Below, in pieces: positions 7,014 through 16,093 of a stretch of DNA of 64,000 nt. Under the pieces are notes generated by a model that searched no databases, was not told the DNA's origin, and worked only from the letters and a program-made list of their open reading frames with translations. Numbering within the stretch: position 1 is the first letter of the stretch; each line of letters opens with the position of its first letter. Source of the stretch: Lachnospiraceae bacterium (GTDB taxonomy: Bacteria; Bacillota; Clostridia; Lachnospirales; Lachnospiraceae); assembly GCA_029067085.1 (NCBI GenBank), contig JAIEFE010000017.1, positions 1-64,000 of the forward strand. The letters are read 5' to 3'. The position numbers and the translations under genes were made by a program.

Positions 7014-7621
7014 AATCTCACATCAAAAGGCAGATACCCCTCGGGGATTCCTGCAGCTTTTGCTGCTTCCTTTTCTGCTGCCTTCGCCGAAGCTGCGGCC
7101 TCCGCGACTTCTTCCACTGACAGCTCCGCATTCTCAGGCAGCTCTTCCGCCAGTTCCTCGGTCATGTCTTCCGTCAGTTCTTCCGCTAATTCTTCTGCAA
7201 CTTCCTCGAGTTCGTCCATGATCTCCTCGAGTTCGCCGCCATCCTCGATGCCAAGCGCCTCTTCGACCATCTCTTCCAACCGCTCTTCCGGGGTCTTGGG
7301 CTCCATCTTTTCGACTGCTTCCGCAATCTTCTCTCCACGCTCCGTGGACTCATCCAGAATATGGAACATCTGCTCCTGATTATAAGCCGCCTTTACCGCT
7401 GCAATCTGATCTTCGTAAGAGTGGAACATTTTCAGCTTCTCAGCGATCTCCTCCACACTCCCCGCAGTGACATTTTTCAGATTCTCTTTCTGCTTCTCAA
7501 AAAAATCCACCTGCTTCTGTGTCTGTTCCTGACGCTCGAGTCTGTCCTTTGTGCTCTTTAACATCCCTGCAGAGTTCATTCTTCGCAAAATGCCGCTGGT
7601 CTGATCCCAGGATATATTCAT
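7010..7621 (-). CDS. Glu-rich coiled-coil protein of unknown function
   Basis: 203 residues. The first half is alpha-helical and charged (LERQEQTQKQVDFFEKQKEN, LKMFHSYEDQIAAVKAAY). Residues about 105-180 are an acidic run with repeated EELAEEL and EELxExL units, predicted helical or disordered. No enzymatic motif is recognised. It is the first gene of a pair with the C39-like peptidase, joined by a 4-base overlap. It could be a scaffold or a substrate of that peptidase; this is inference. The opposite strand gives a Ser-rich frame that is only its shadow. Confidence 0.6.
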   Translation of the reverse strand: MNISWDQTSGILRRMNSAGMLKSTKDRLERQEQTQKQVDFFEKQKENLKNVTAGSVEEIAEKLKMFHSYEDQIAAVKAAYNQEQMFHILDESTERGEKIAEAVEKMEPKTPEERLEEMVEEALGIEDGGELEEIMDELEEVAEELAEELTEDMTEELAEELPENAELSVEEVAEAAASAKAAEKEAAKAAGIPEGYLPFDVRL

Positions 7622-7749
7622 AAACGATAACCGCCTTTCTTCGATTTTTGTCTGTTTCTCTTTGTTGCTTTATATTTCGGAGAAAGGGGGGGATTTCTAA
7701 AGGCATAGTGCTGTCAATGGGTTGAATTTTGTTATGGATGGATTTCTTT

Positions 7750-8301
7750 TCACCCTTTTCCAATAATCTCTGAAAGCCACTCACTCTCCATAAAATCTCC
7801 CCACCCGTTCTCTTGATCCGCGGTTAAGGATTTAATTTTATCAAAATCCGGAAGCTCAATATTATGTTTTTCCAGAATAGATTGCGCCTCCTGTATAATT
7901 GCCAATGTCGGTTCATCTGCATAACAAAAATCTGAGCATTCACATACATTGTTAAACTCTACCGGCAGCACCAATATGCGGTCAATATCGCTCTCTTCCC
8001 TGCCATTGGAAATTCCTGCATACAGTTTCACAAATGTGTCATACTCTTCTTGAGAGAGCATTCCGTCAAATTCCCGTTCATTCGTTTCTTTATAATTGTC
8101 AAACTCAAAAAGATATGACGGTACAATCTTATCATATTCGTCACAGCCTTCATTCCAAAAGACACTTGTCCACTGCCAGCACTTTTTCGCTACCGGCATC
8201 CAATCTCTGTCCGGATAAACAGAAACCAGATATTTTTCTATACACATAAACAAATAGCACAGCCTTCCCGTGAGGGAGATGTTTTTCAATTCGTCTGTCA
8301 T
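7750..8301 (-). CDS. Imm6-like hypothetical protein
   Basis: 183 residues, acidic, soluble, with no signal peptide. The start (NISLTGRLCYLFMCIEKYL, then KKCWQWTSVFW) has the layout of the Imm6 group of polymorphic-toxin immunity proteins, but this match is tentative and no toxin gene is beside it. A cluster of Cys in the middle (NVCECSDFCYAD) is unusual. It is isolated on the minus strand between a terminator at 8329-8355 and the Glu-rich gene. Confidence 0.4.
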   Translation of the reverse strand: MTDELKNISLTGRLCYLFMCIEKYLVSVYPDRDWMPVAKKCWQWTSVFWNEGCDEYDKIVPSYLFEFDNYKETNEREFDGMLSQEEYDTFVKLYAGISNGREESDIDRILVLPVEFNNVCECSDFCYADEPTLAIIQEAQSILEKHNIELPDFDKIKSLTADQENGWGDFMESEWLSEIIGKG

Positions 8302-8328
8302 TTCTACGTCGCTTTCTCATGCTAAGAA

Positions 8329-8355
8329 AACTCCCCATCACACCGATGGAGAGTT
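8329..8355 (-). terminator. Intrinsic terminator after the DUF362 gene
   Basis: AACTC-C-CCATC and GATGG-A-GAGTT form a 10-bp stem with one mismatch and a 5-nt loop; on the minus strand it is followed by TTTCTT. It lies 17 bases beyond the DUF362 stop. Confidence 0.65.
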
Positions 8356-8371
8356 CCTGTCAAAAACAATC

Positions 8372-9490
8372 TTAAATCGTCACCAATTCATACTGATCCG
8401 TTCCCAGCCCGATCTTCACCGCATGAGCGATACAGGACTCCCACTCCGTATCCGGATGCGTCATGAAGAAGTGATCATGTCCCGCCTCATTGCCGAGCTT
8501 GTGCAGGTTCTCTCCCAGCACACTCTCCTCCACCGGTGCCATTTTATTGCAAAGATCAGCGCATGCCTGATCCAGAGCAACCGGATCAAAGGAAGCCAGC
8601 ATACCCACATTGGGTATGATCGGAATATCATTCTCCGCATGGCAGTCGCAGTTGGGTGATACATCGCAGATCAGGGAGACATGGAAACAGGGTTTGTTCT
8701 TACAAACGGCCCACGCATACTCCGCCATTTTATAATTCAACATGGCGATGGAATCCTCAAAGCTCGCCGCGATCGCATCCTTCGGACAAACTGCCAGACA
8801 GCGCCCGCAGCCCACGCATTTGTTATGGTCAATATGAGCCTTGCCGCCCTCGATGAGGGGAGCCCCGTGGGCACAGATCCTGTCGCAGGCACCACAGCCC
8901 ACACAGAGCGACTGATCCACTTCCGGCTTTCCGTCACAGTGCTGCTCCATTTTGCCCGCTCTTGAGCCACAGCCCATCCCGATATTTTTGAGTGCTCCGC
9001 CAAAGCCCGCCATCTCATGTCCTTTAAAATGGGTCAGGGAAATAAACACATCCGCATCCATAATAGCCTGACCGATCTTTGCCTCCTTCACATACTCTCC
9101 GTTGATCGGCACAAGCACCTCATCCGTCCCTTTCAGACCATCGCCGATGATGACATGACATCCCGTCTGATAAGGAGAAAAGCCATTCACATAAGCCGTC
9201 TCCAGATGATCCAGCGCATTTTTCCTGCTCCCCACATAGAGGGTATTGCAGTCTGTCAGGAAAGGCTTTCCGCCCAGTTCCTTCACATAGTCCGCCACCA
9301 CTCTGGCATAATTCGGGCGCAGAAATGCCAGATTTCCGTACTCCCCGAAATGAATCTTGATGGCTGTGTACTTATCCGTAAAATCAATGTTCTCAAAACC
9401 CGCCGTTTTCATCAGGCGGTGAAGCTTCTGCAATAAGTTCTCATGCTCCGTGGCCTTAAACGATGTAAAATATACCTTTGACGCTTCCAT
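8372..9490 (-). CDS. DUF362 protein with two 4Fe-4S clusters
   Basis: About 372 residues from the ATG at 9490 (MEASKVYFTSF), which follows GGAGG; the frame to 9529 has no supporting site. The DUF362 domain fills the N-terminal part (KIHFGEYGN, FLTDCNTLY, FKGHEMAGFGGALKNIGMGC). In the second half lie two ferredoxin motifs, CVGCGACDRIC and CVGCGRCLAVCP, each binding a 4Fe-4S cluster. The family is common in anaerobes, with an undefined electron-transfer or maturation role. It follows the HD-GYP gene by 31 bases, so the two are probably cotranscribed. Confidence 0.88.
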   Translation of the reverse strand: MEASKVYFTSFKATEHENLLQKLHRLMKTAGFENIDFTDKYTAIKIHFGEYGNLAFLRPNYARVVADYVKELGGKPFLTDCNTLYVGSRKNALDHLETAYVNGFSPYQTGCHVIIGDGLKGTDEVLVPINGEYVKEAKIGQAIMDADVFISLTHFKGHEMAGFGGALKNIGMGCGSRAGKMEQHCDGKPEVDQSLCVGCGACDRICAHGAPLIEGGKAHIDHNKCVGCGRCLAVCPKDAIAASFEDSIAMLNYKMAEYAWAVCKNKPCFHVSLICDVSPNCDCHAENDIPIIPNVGMLASFDPVALDQACADLCNKMAPVEESVLGENLHKLGNEAGHDHFFMTHPDTEWESCIAHAVKIGLGTDQYELVTI

Positions 9491-9521
9491 GTAACACACA
9501 CCTCCTCTTCTATTCTGACTC

Positions 9522-10793
9522 TTACTCAAACTGCTTAAAACGCTCGATCATAACCGCATACTGTTCCTTGATCTTCAGATACAGCCCGATGGTATTCTCC
9601 TTCTCCTTCTCAAACTCCTTGATAATACTGTCGTAATTATTTTCAAGCGTTGTTACCACACTGCGGTTGATCTTGCCGTTATCCGCATCAGAATTCATAA
9701 TGCTCAAAATCTTTTCCTTGCTGAAAGCCTCCTTATAGCTGCGCTTCCCATAGAGGGCACTCAGAATATCCGCCACCGCAATGATCTGCTGGGGCAGCGT
9801 CATATCCGCCGCCGAAAGTCCCTTGTGATATCCTGTTCCGTCCAGCTTCTCGTGGTGTCTGACTGCGATCTGCAAAACATCATCGTCCACCACGCCCTCC
9901 AGAATCATCTCCGTGATGCGCACATGTGCCTTCATAACCTTCATCTCTTCGTCACTCAGACGCCCCGTGGACTCCAGAATATTTAGGGGAATCGCAATCT
10001 TTCCAAGATCATGAAGCAGCGCGCCGTAGTGAAGGTCTCGCAGATCCTTTCCCGAGACACGGGAAAGCCTGCCGAGCTGCTCCGCAAAATTCACCGTCGC
10101 CAGCGTGTGGATCACCGTGTGCTCGCTTCGAAAATCAATGGTATAGACCAACATCTCCAGGAAGCCCTTCTTATACTGCTCCGAGAAAGCTCTCTTTGCC
10201 AAAAGCACTTCGAGTTCCTCCCGATATTTGCCATTCACCAGATTTCCTGTGATACCGTAGCACTTCTCGGCCTTCTGAAAAATATCAAGTGCAGCGCCGG
10301 AAAACTTAACATTCCGATACTTTGAAAAATAGTCGGGCTCCAGTTTCTCGTCTTTCAAATGCAGAACGGTATCCATCTTATCCGCCAGATTCAAAAGCTC
10401 GATAACATGCAGATAACGGCTCTGTATCATGTTGTAACGGTTATAATCCAGATGATGGTAGAGCACGATCTCCGCCCGATCCCCTATGGGAGACAGATAT
10501 TTCAGAAAAAGAAAGCCGTAGACCGAGTGCGGCCACAGGTTCTTCGTCTCAAAATCCGTCACATTCTTGACATTATCCTCCTTATAGAGGCCGATGTCGT
10601 GCAGGATACCGAGCATGGTATAATCCACCAGCTCCTGTTCTGTGTACTTCTGTTCCGTATAGGTATTCTCATACTCCATCATCTTGTATAAGATATAGCC
10701 CGTAATCTCCCCGTGGCTCATGATCTTGTTATTGATGATACCGAGAGTTTTGCGGATGATCTCATTGACATCCTTGCTGCTGATAACACTCAT
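9522..10793 (-). CDS. Protein with two HD domains, C-terminal one HD-GYP
   Basis: 423 residues with no receiver or membrane segment. The first HD domain is around residues 60-115 (LGILHDIGLY, HD at 65-66; LYHHLDYN). The second is a full HD-GYP domain with LLHDLGKIAIPL (HD at 261-262) and VRHHEKLDGTGYHKGL (HH at 313-314, GTGY at 319-322). HD-GYP domains hydrolyse cyclic di-GMP or related dinucleotides to the linear form or to GMP. With no sensory module, input may come from the N-terminal HD domain; this is inference. The ATG follows AAGGGG. Confidence 0.88.
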   Translation of the reverse strand: MSVISSKDVNEIIRKTLGIINNKIMSHGEITGYILYKMMEYENTYTEQKYTEQELVDYTMLGILHDIGLYKEDNVKNVTDFETKNLWPHSVYGFLFLKYLSPIGDRAEIVLYHHLDYNRYNMIQSRYLHVIELLNLADKMDTVLHLKDEKLEPDYFSKYRNVKFSGAALDIFQKAEKCYGITGNLVNGKYREELEVLLAKRAFSEQYKKGFLEMLVYTIDFRSEHTVIHTLATVNFAEQLGRLSRVSGKDLRDLHYGALLHDLGKIAIPLNILESTGRLSDEEMKVMKAHVRITEMILEGVVDDDVLQIAVRHHEKLDGTGYHKGLSAADMTLPQQIIAVADILSALYGKRSYKEAFSKEKILSIMNSDADNGKINRSVVTTLENNYDSIIKEFEKEKENTIGLYLKIKEQYAVMIERFKQFE

Positions 10794-10902
10794 ATGCCTA
10801 TACCCCTTCTCTTGTATAAAATTATTCTAACATTATTTGGTGATTTTGTCCTCTCTTTTTTATTTTCTATTTTGCAAACCCCTCTTTCCAAACATATGTT
10901 CT

Positions 10903-11093
10903 TGTGGTATAATCGTCGCAGGATCAGCATCCTGCGACCAAAGAATTGCGTTGCAATTCTTTCTTAAATGTTTCACCTTAATGGCATCCGAGATGTGGTA
11001 TAATCGTCGCAGGATCAGCATCCTGCGACCAAAGAATTGCGTTGCAATTCTTTCTTAAATGTTTCACCATAATGGCATCCGAGATGTGATATA
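10903..11093. repeat. Tandem 91-bp repeat, two full units plus a partial third
   Basis: Units 10903-10993 and 10994-11084 are almost identical, and 11085-11093 begins a third. Each unit starts with an extended -10-like TGTGGTATAAT. Then comes a perfect hairpin GTCGCAGGAT-CAGC-ATCCTGCGAC and a second hairpin AAGAATTGC-GTT-GCAATTCTT followed by TCTT. The third partial copy ends in TGATATAATAG and probably supplies the -10 of the polymerase gene at 11149. This fills most of the 355-base gap between the HD-GYP and polymerase genes. Confidence 0.85.
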
Positions 11094-11148
11094 ATAGCGA
11101 AAACAATGAGCAGTGCACACTGCGAATCAGATATAGAAAGGAGCCTCC

Positions 11149-12414
11149 ATGAACCCGCACACCTATCTCTGCATTGATCTCAAATCTTTCTATGCCTCGG
11201 TAGAGTGTGTGGCAAGAGGTCTGGATCCCATGACCACGAATCTGGTGGTAGCCGATCCCACGCGGACAGAAAAAACCATCTGTCTGGCGATCACCCCGGC
11301 CATGAAGGCGCTGGGTATTAAAAACCGCTGTCGCATTTTTGAGATCCCGAAATCGATAGATTACATCGTCGCGCCGCCCCGCATGCAGAAATATGTGGAT
11401 ATCTCCGCAGATATCTATGCGATCTATCTGAAATATATCGCTAAAGAGGATATTCACGTCTATTCCATTGATGAAGCCTTTATGGACGTGACGGATTATC
11501 TAGCCCTCTATCGTCTCTCTGCCAGAGAGCTTGGCTTTCGCATCATGCAGGATATCTATGAGCAGACCGGCATCCGCTCTTCCTGCGGCGTCGGATCCAA
11601 CCTGTATCTGGCGAAGGCAGCTCTGGACATCACTGCCAAGCACGCCAACGACTTTATCGGGGAACTTACGGAGGAAAGCTATCAAAAAACTCTCTGGACA
11701 CATAAGCCTCTGACGGATTTCTGGCGCATTGGTGCCGGCACCGCCAGACGGCTCGACACCTTCGGCATCCGCACCATGGGCGATATCGCAGCCGCCGATG
11801 AGAATCTCCTGTATCATCTCTTCGGCGTGGATGCGGAGCTTCTGATCGACCATGCCTGGGGACGGGAACCGGTCACCATCTCCGATATCAAGACCTACCG
11901 CCCTCACAGCAACTGCCTCACCAGCGGCCAGGTGCTTGGCTGCGATTATCCTTTCGATAAAGGATGCCTTATCGCCAAGGAAATGATGGATCTGTTATGT
12001 CTGGATTTGGTGGAAAAGAATCTGGTCACCCGCTCCGTCACCCTCCACGTAGGCTATTCCAACCGCCTGAACGTCCCTTCCGCTCACGGCACGGCCAATC
12101 TGGAGACAGACACCAACGCAGACCTCATTCTTGTTCCGGCAGTGGCGGACCTCTATAAGAAGATCGTCAATCCCGAATGGCAGATCCACCGCATCAATAT
12201 CACCTGCAATCATGTGATGCCGGAGGAATACCATCAATACAATTTCTTTGCGGACGCCGAGGAACTTGAGAAAAACCGGAAAGTACAGAAAGCTGTTATC
12301 AGCATTAAAAACAAATTCGGCAAGGATGCCATTCTCAAGGGTATGAATCTGGAGGAAGGTGCCACCACCAGAGAACGAAATCATCAGATCGGAGGGCATA
12401 AAAGTGGCGAGTAA
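11149..12414 (+). CDS. Y-family DNA polymerase, UmuC/ImpB type
   Basis: 421 residues. The palm motifs are CIDLKSFYASVECV (catalytic Asp near residue 9) and YSIDEAFMDVT (Asp-Glu near 106-107), both required for two-metal catalysis. The finger/thumb region follows with the helix-hairpin-helix part (TFGIRTMGDIAA) and a little-finger domain. Such polymerases copy past DNA lesions with low fidelity. It overlaps the YolD-like gene by 11 bases, the usual Firmicutes pairing. GAAAGGAG precedes the ATG, and the promoter lies in the end of the tandem repeat. No LexA box was recognised. Confidence 0.9.
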   Translation: MNPHTYLCIDLKSFYASVECVARGLDPMTTNLVVADPTRTEKTICLAITPAMKALGIKNRCRIFEIPKSIDYIVAPPRMQKYVDISADIYAIYLKYIAKEDIHVYSIDEAFMDVTDYLALYRLSARELGFRIMQDIYEQTGIRSSCGVGSNLYLAKAALDITAKHANDFIGELTEESYQKTLWTHKPLTDFWRIGAGTARRLDTFGIRTMGDIAAADENLLYHLFGVDAELLIDHAWGREPVTISDIKTYRPHSNCLTSGQVLGCDYPFDKGCLIAKEMMDLLCLDLVEKNLVTRSVTLHVGYSNRLNVPSAHGTANLETDTNADLILVPAVADLYKKIVNPEWQIHRINITCNHVMPEEYHQYNFFADAEELEKNRKVQKAVISIKNKFGKDAILKGMNLEEGATTRERNHQIGGHKSGE

Positions 12415-12748
12415 ACCCATGAATAAAATGCCCATCGAGGAGCGGGCAAAACAGTTTATGCCCTTTGCGGCCCTGCGAGGTCTGCCGGAAGCCCTGGCCG
12501 CCAAAGAAAAAATCCTCGTTCCCAAGGTGGAACTCTCCCCGGAGATGGAGGAAGAATTAGACCGCCGGATGCATCTGCTCGACAAAGGAAAAATGGCAAC
12601 GATCATCTATTTTCAGAAAGGGGAATATATCAAGATAACCGGTCTGGTTGCCCGCATCGACGAGACCAGCCGGTTATTACAGATCGTAAATACCAAGATT
12701 CGGTTTGAGGATATTTTACAGATAGAAATACACGACACAACCTGTTGA
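12404..12748 (+). CDS. YolD-like protein
   Basis: About 114 residues from a GTG at 12404, chosen because GGAGGG lies 8 bases upstream; the longer ATG frame at 12359 is inside the polymerase gene without a site. The sequence MNKMPIEERAKQFMPFAALR and the later KGKMATIIYFQKGEYIKITG are typical of the YolD family, which accompanies Y-family polymerases and is thought to assist them in a UmuD-like way. Translation is coupled to the polymerase by the overlap. Confidence 0.85.
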   Translation: MASKPMNKMPIEERAKQFMPFAALRGLPEALAAKEKILVPKVELSPEMEEELDRRMHLLDKGKMATIIYFQKGEYIKITGLVARIDETSRLLQIVNTKIRFEDILQIEIHDTTC

Positions 12749-12778
12749 CTTATGTACCAAGGAAGGAGCTTTTACACC

Positions 12779-13432
12779 ATGGAAAAAGTAAAACGCTATG
12801 TTGTTTTTTTGATCGGATTATTTATCAGCTCACTGGGGGTAAGCTTTATCACAAAAGCCAGCCTCGGCACTTCTCCCATTTCCTCCATCCCCTATGTGCT
12901 AAGCCTGAATTTTTCGATGACGCTGGGGCAGTTTACTATCCTTTTCAGTCTTTTTCTGATCCTGCTGCAGCTGATCATTCTTCGGAAAAATTTTAAGCTG
13001 GAACACATTTTACAGATACCGATTTCCATAGTATTCGGCTATTTCATTGATCTGACCATGCTCCTGCTCTTTTTCGTTGCGCCGACGCACTATTTCTCTG
13101 CCGTTATTTATCTGCTGATCGGCTGCGTTATTCTCGGCTCCGGCGTTTATCTGGAGATGCTGGCAGACGTGGCCATGCTGCCCGGCGAATCCTTGGTCCG
13201 TGCAATCAGTTCCACCTGGGCAACGGATTTCGGGCTTACCAAAATTGCGTGTGATGTCTCCATGTCTGTCACTGCCGTCCTGCTTTCTCTTCTTTTCGCA
13301 CACCGGCTGGAAGGTGTCCGCGAGGGCACTTTGATCGCCTCTTTTCTGGTGGGCTACACTGCACGCACACTGAGTCGTCTGCTTCATTTTCTGCCCGCAG
13401 TACTCTTTTCAAAACCCGACAAAAAAGACTGA
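12779..13432 (+). CDS. YczE/YitT-type integral membrane protein
   Basis: About 217 residues from the ATG at 12779, preceded by GGAAGGAG. There are five or six hydrophobic segments (VVFLIGLFISSLGVSFITKA; FTILFSLFLILLQLIIL; FVAPTHYFSAVIYLLIGCVI; and others). The words TKASLGTSPISSIPYVLS and SGVYLEMLADVAMLPGE place it in the YczE/YyaS membrane family of unknown function. It follows the YolD-like gene by 30 bases and may be cotranscribed with it. No catalytic residues are evident. Confidence 0.75.
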   Translation: MEKVKRYVVFLIGLFISSLGVSFITKASLGTSPISSIPYVLSLNFSMTLGQFTILFSLFLILLQLIILRKNFKLEHILQIPISIVFGYFIDLTMLLLFFVAPTHYFSAVIYLLIGCVILGSGVYLEMLADVAMLPGESLVRAISSTWATDFGLTKIACDVSMSVTAVLLSLLFAHRLEGVREGTLIASFLVGYTARTLSRLLHFLPAVLFSKPDKKD

Positions 13433-13441
13433 CCGGTATAC

Positions 13442-14131
13442 TTATAAGACGTCCCTTGTTTCTATTTTATAGAGCGAAAAGAAGACAGATACGGCGGATA
13501 TCACCAGCAATGTGATATAAAAAGGAATATTACCAACCAGCGAATACGCACCGATGTTCCCCTGCGTGAAGCACACGATGATAGCGCCGGTAATGATAGC
13601 CGCCTTGGATGATCTCATCCACAGTCCGATCAGCAGGGCTATAAAGCTGATACTGATCATCACTGCCGAATCTAACAGTATTTCCGTATAAAACATACTG
13701 CTTCCCAGCGCAATGCTCTCAGCCGTAATATAAGTGTATTTTTTAACCGCCACCAGAGCGCAGTAAATCAGGATCTTGGACAAAACAAGCCCTGTGAAGT
13801 TAAAGATCCACACGGAAAGCATCTGGGATAACAGGATCTTCTTCCGGCTGATGGGATAGGAAAACATTAGATTCATCGTTTTATTCTTATAGGCGCCCAC
13901 AATAAAGGACGCTAACATTGCGCTTGTAAAAACGATAAATGACATATTAGTGAACAATTCAACTCCCGCCTTTAACATACTGCTCCCGTACGCCAGCCTT
14001 GTCTCATCCGTCTCCAGTTCTCCTGCTATCGCTATGAGAAGCAGCAAAAGGACACCTACCATGATAATGGCATTCCGCATATATTTCATTATATTATTTT
14101 TCTTCCATTCCAGTCTGATAAGCTTTAACAT
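13442..14131 (-). CDS. ABC-2 type transporter permease
   Basis: 229 residues with six hydrophobic helices and a short charged N-terminus (MLKLIRLEWKKNNIMKYMRN), typical of permeases paired with BcrA-like ATPases. The segment MNLMFSYPISRKKILLSQML is the cytoplasmic coupling region shared with bacitracin- and lantibiotic-type exporters. It overlaps the ATPase gene by 7 bases and ends the five-gene operon 17516-13442. It probably exports or removes a peptide antibiotic sensed by the adjacent two-component system; the substrate is inferred from context only. Confidence 0.82.
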   Translation of the reverse strand: MLKLIRLEWKKNNIMKYMRNAIIMVGVLLLLLIAIAGELETDETRLAYGSSMLKAGVELFTNMSFIVFTSAMLASFIVGAYKNKTMNLMFSYPISRKKILLSQMLSVWIFNFTGLVLSKILIYCALVAVKKYTYITAESIALGSSMFYTEILLDSAVMISISFIALLIGLWMRSSKAAIITGAIIVCFTQGNIGAYSLVGNIPFYITLLVISAVSVFFSLYKIETRDVL

Positions 14132-15048
14132 GATCTAGTCTCCTCCTCTGTCAGTTTTAAGAAATACGCTTCCAGGCTCTCCGTTTTTTTGCCGATAGCA
14201 CTGATCTCCACCTCATCCAGTGTCAGCCTTCTTGCGATGTCCTCTGTTGTGATCCGGCTGTCATAGATGCGGATGTTATGCTCATCCATGATCTTGAAAT
14301 TGTTCAGTTTCAGCTTTTCTGTCAGCACATACGCCGCCTTCCTGGTATCGGGCGTGGCAACCTCAATATACGCCGTATTCATCTCGGCTATTTCCTGCAT
14401 GGATATTTCTTTCTTCATGATTCCATGATCGATAATACCGATCGTGTCAGCAATACTTTCCACTTCGGAAAGAATATGGCTGGATAGAATAATGGTGATC
14501 CCGTATTCCGTGCAGAGCATTCTGAACAGATCCCTTAGTTTCTTCATGCCGGCAGGATCCAGTCCGTTTGTTGGTTCATCCAGCACCAACAGCTCCGGTC
14601 TGCACAAAATCGCTCTGGCAATGCCTAAGCGCTGTTTCATGCCCAGCGAATACTCTTTGACAGGCTGATTGGCCGCCTCAGTGAGCTCCAACATGGCAAG
14701 CGCATTCTCTATACTTCCCGGATGATAATATCCCATGTAATCCCGGTGGAGCCGCAGATTTTCTTTTCCGCTCAAATGCTCATAGAAGACAGGAAATTCA
14801 ATGATACTCCCCATTCTTCTCAAAAATTCATAGGATACCGGTGTGAGTTTTTTCCCAAAAAGCTCAATCGTCCCTTCCGTCGGTTTCCAGAGGTTTGTGA
14901 TCATTTTCATGACCGTAGTCTTGCCCGCCCCGTTGGGCCCCAGGAAGCCATAGATCTCTCCCTTTTTTACATGAATGCTTACGTCCTTTACCAGTTCCTT
15001 TCTGTCAATGGTTTTTGTAAGATGATCAGTCTGCAAAATATATGGCAT
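14125..15048 (-). CDS. ABC transporter ATP-binding protein, BcrA-like
   Basis: 307 residues. The nucleotide-binding domain (1-220) has Walker A GPNGAGKTTVMK, signature YSLGMKQRLGIARAIL, Walker B LLVLDEPTNGLDP and the switch His in SSHILSEVE. The last 85 residues are the extra C-terminal domain common in bacitracin/lantibiotic-resistance ATPases. It works with the permease at 13442. GGAG lies upstream of the ATG, and a 9-bp inverted repeat (15062-15088) sits just before that site and may influence translation or termination. Confidence 0.9.
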   Translation of the reverse strand: MPYILQTDHLTKTIDRKELVKDVSIHVKKGEIYGFLGPNGAGKTTVMKMITNLWKPTEGTIELFGKKLTPVSYEFLRRMGSIIEFPVFYEHLSGKENLRLHRDYMGYYHPGSIENALAMLELTEAANQPVKEYSLGMKQRLGIARAILCRPELLVLDEPTNGLDPAGMKKLRDLFRMLCTEYGITIILSSHILSEVESIADTIGIIDHGIMKKEISMQEIAEMNTAYIEVATPDTRKAAYVLTEKLKLNNFKIMDEHNIRIYDSRITTEDIARRLTLDEVEISAIGKKTESLEAYFLKLTEEETRSC

Positions 15049-15061
15049 CTTATCTGTCTCC

Positions 15062-15088
15062 TTTCAAGAGTTTATTCTGCTCTTGAAA
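15062..15088. promoter_or_regulatory. Inverted repeat before the ABC ATPase gene
   Basis: TTTCAAGAG and CTCTTGAAA form a perfect 9-bp pair with a 9-nt loop, placed between the histidine-kinase stop and the ATPase ribosome-binding site. It may be an internal-operon RNA element or a regulator-binding site; there is no T-tract. Confidence 0.45.
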
Positions 15089-15130
15089 TCCATTGTAACG
15101 ATTAAGATTTTCAAAACTCTTGCTTAATTC

Positions 15131-16093
15131 TTACAAATTTCTTTCGTGATATATTTCATGCATAAACTTCTTTAATTCCACCGTAAATGTTGTCTTCACA
15201 TTCGGTTCACTGTCCAGATAAATATCTCCGCCAAGCTGAACGGCAAGGTTTTTTGCAATGGTAAGACCAAGCCCATTCCCCTGTATATTGCGGTTGCGGG
15301 AATCCTCCAAGGTATATAAGCGTTCAAAAACATTTGCAGCAAACGCTTTTTCTATTCCCTTTCCTTTATCCACGATGTCAATATACGCATGCTCTTTGGT
15401 TTCCCGCAGAGTAAGCCCCAGGTATTTCCCGTCACTCCCATAACGCACTGCGTTGGATATCAGATTAGATAAAATCCTGTCGATCGCGCCCTTTTCTCCC
15501 TGTACATAAATATCCTTTTCCGGAACGGATATCTCCACGTCATAATCTTTCCCCTGCAAAATATCATAAAAGTTTAATATATTTTCCCTGCACAGTTCGC
15601 TTATATTTACTTTGCCGATCTCCAGATCCATATCTCCGGCTTCCAGCTTCGCCAGTGTAAAAAACTGATTGATCAGCTCCATCACCTGCAAAGCCTTTGC
15701 TTCCACTTTCTGCAAGGTTTCATCCTCTGGACAATCCATGCGCATCATTTCCAGATACCCTAAAATGACCGTCAGGGGCGTCTTGATATCGTGGGATATG
15801 TTGGATAGCATTTTTTTAGAAGCAATCTCCTGCTTTTTAAAGTCACTTTTTACCTTCTGACGGTCTAAAAGCAGACAGTTGATCTGTCCGCACAGCTCCA
15901 TCAGCGTCCCATTATCCGTAAACACCATGATCTTTTCATCACTGTCATTTTCCAAAAGCGCAGACAGTTCCCTGCTGATCTTCTTCAATTTCGCCTGTAT
16001 GCCTTTCGTATAGATAAAATGCTGGTATAACACGACAAACAGCAATATTATGACAGCGCCAGTCAGGAAAAATATCACCAATCCCTCTCTCAT
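15131..16093 (-). CDS. Sensor histidine kinase
   Basis: 320 residues. One N-terminal transmembrane helix (LVIFFLTGAVIILLFVVLYQ), a short linker and no sizable extracellular domain. The dimerisation box has LSNISHDIKTPLTVILGYLE (phospho-His), and the ATPase domain has ILSNLISNAVRYG (N box), DKGKGIE (G1) and GNGLGLTIAK (G2). The small sensory part suggests stimulus detection in the membrane or through a partner, perhaps the transporter or the membrane protein at 16779. Its ATG overlaps the response-regulator stop by 4 bases. Confidence 0.92.
   Translation of the reverse strand: MREGLVIFFLTGAVIILLFVVLYQHFIYTKGIQAKLKKISRELSALLENDSDEKIMVFTDNGTLMELCGQINCLLLDRQKVKSDFKKQEIASKKMLSNISHDIKTPLTVILGYLEMMRMDCPEDETLQKVEAKALQVMELINQFFTLAKLEAGDMDLEIGKVNISELCRENILNFYDILQGKDYDVEISVPEKDIYVQGEKGAIDRILSNLISNAVRYGSDGKYLGLTLRETKEHAYIDIVDKGKGIEKAFAANVFERLYTLEDSRNRNIQGNGLGLTIAKNLAVQLGGDIYLDSEPNVKTTFTVELKKFMHEIYHERNL

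Noticed and set aside
6900-7379. Ser-rich 159-codon plus-strand frame
   Set aside because: It is the reverse reading of the Glu-rich repeats; TCC/TCT runs mirror GAG/GAA runs.
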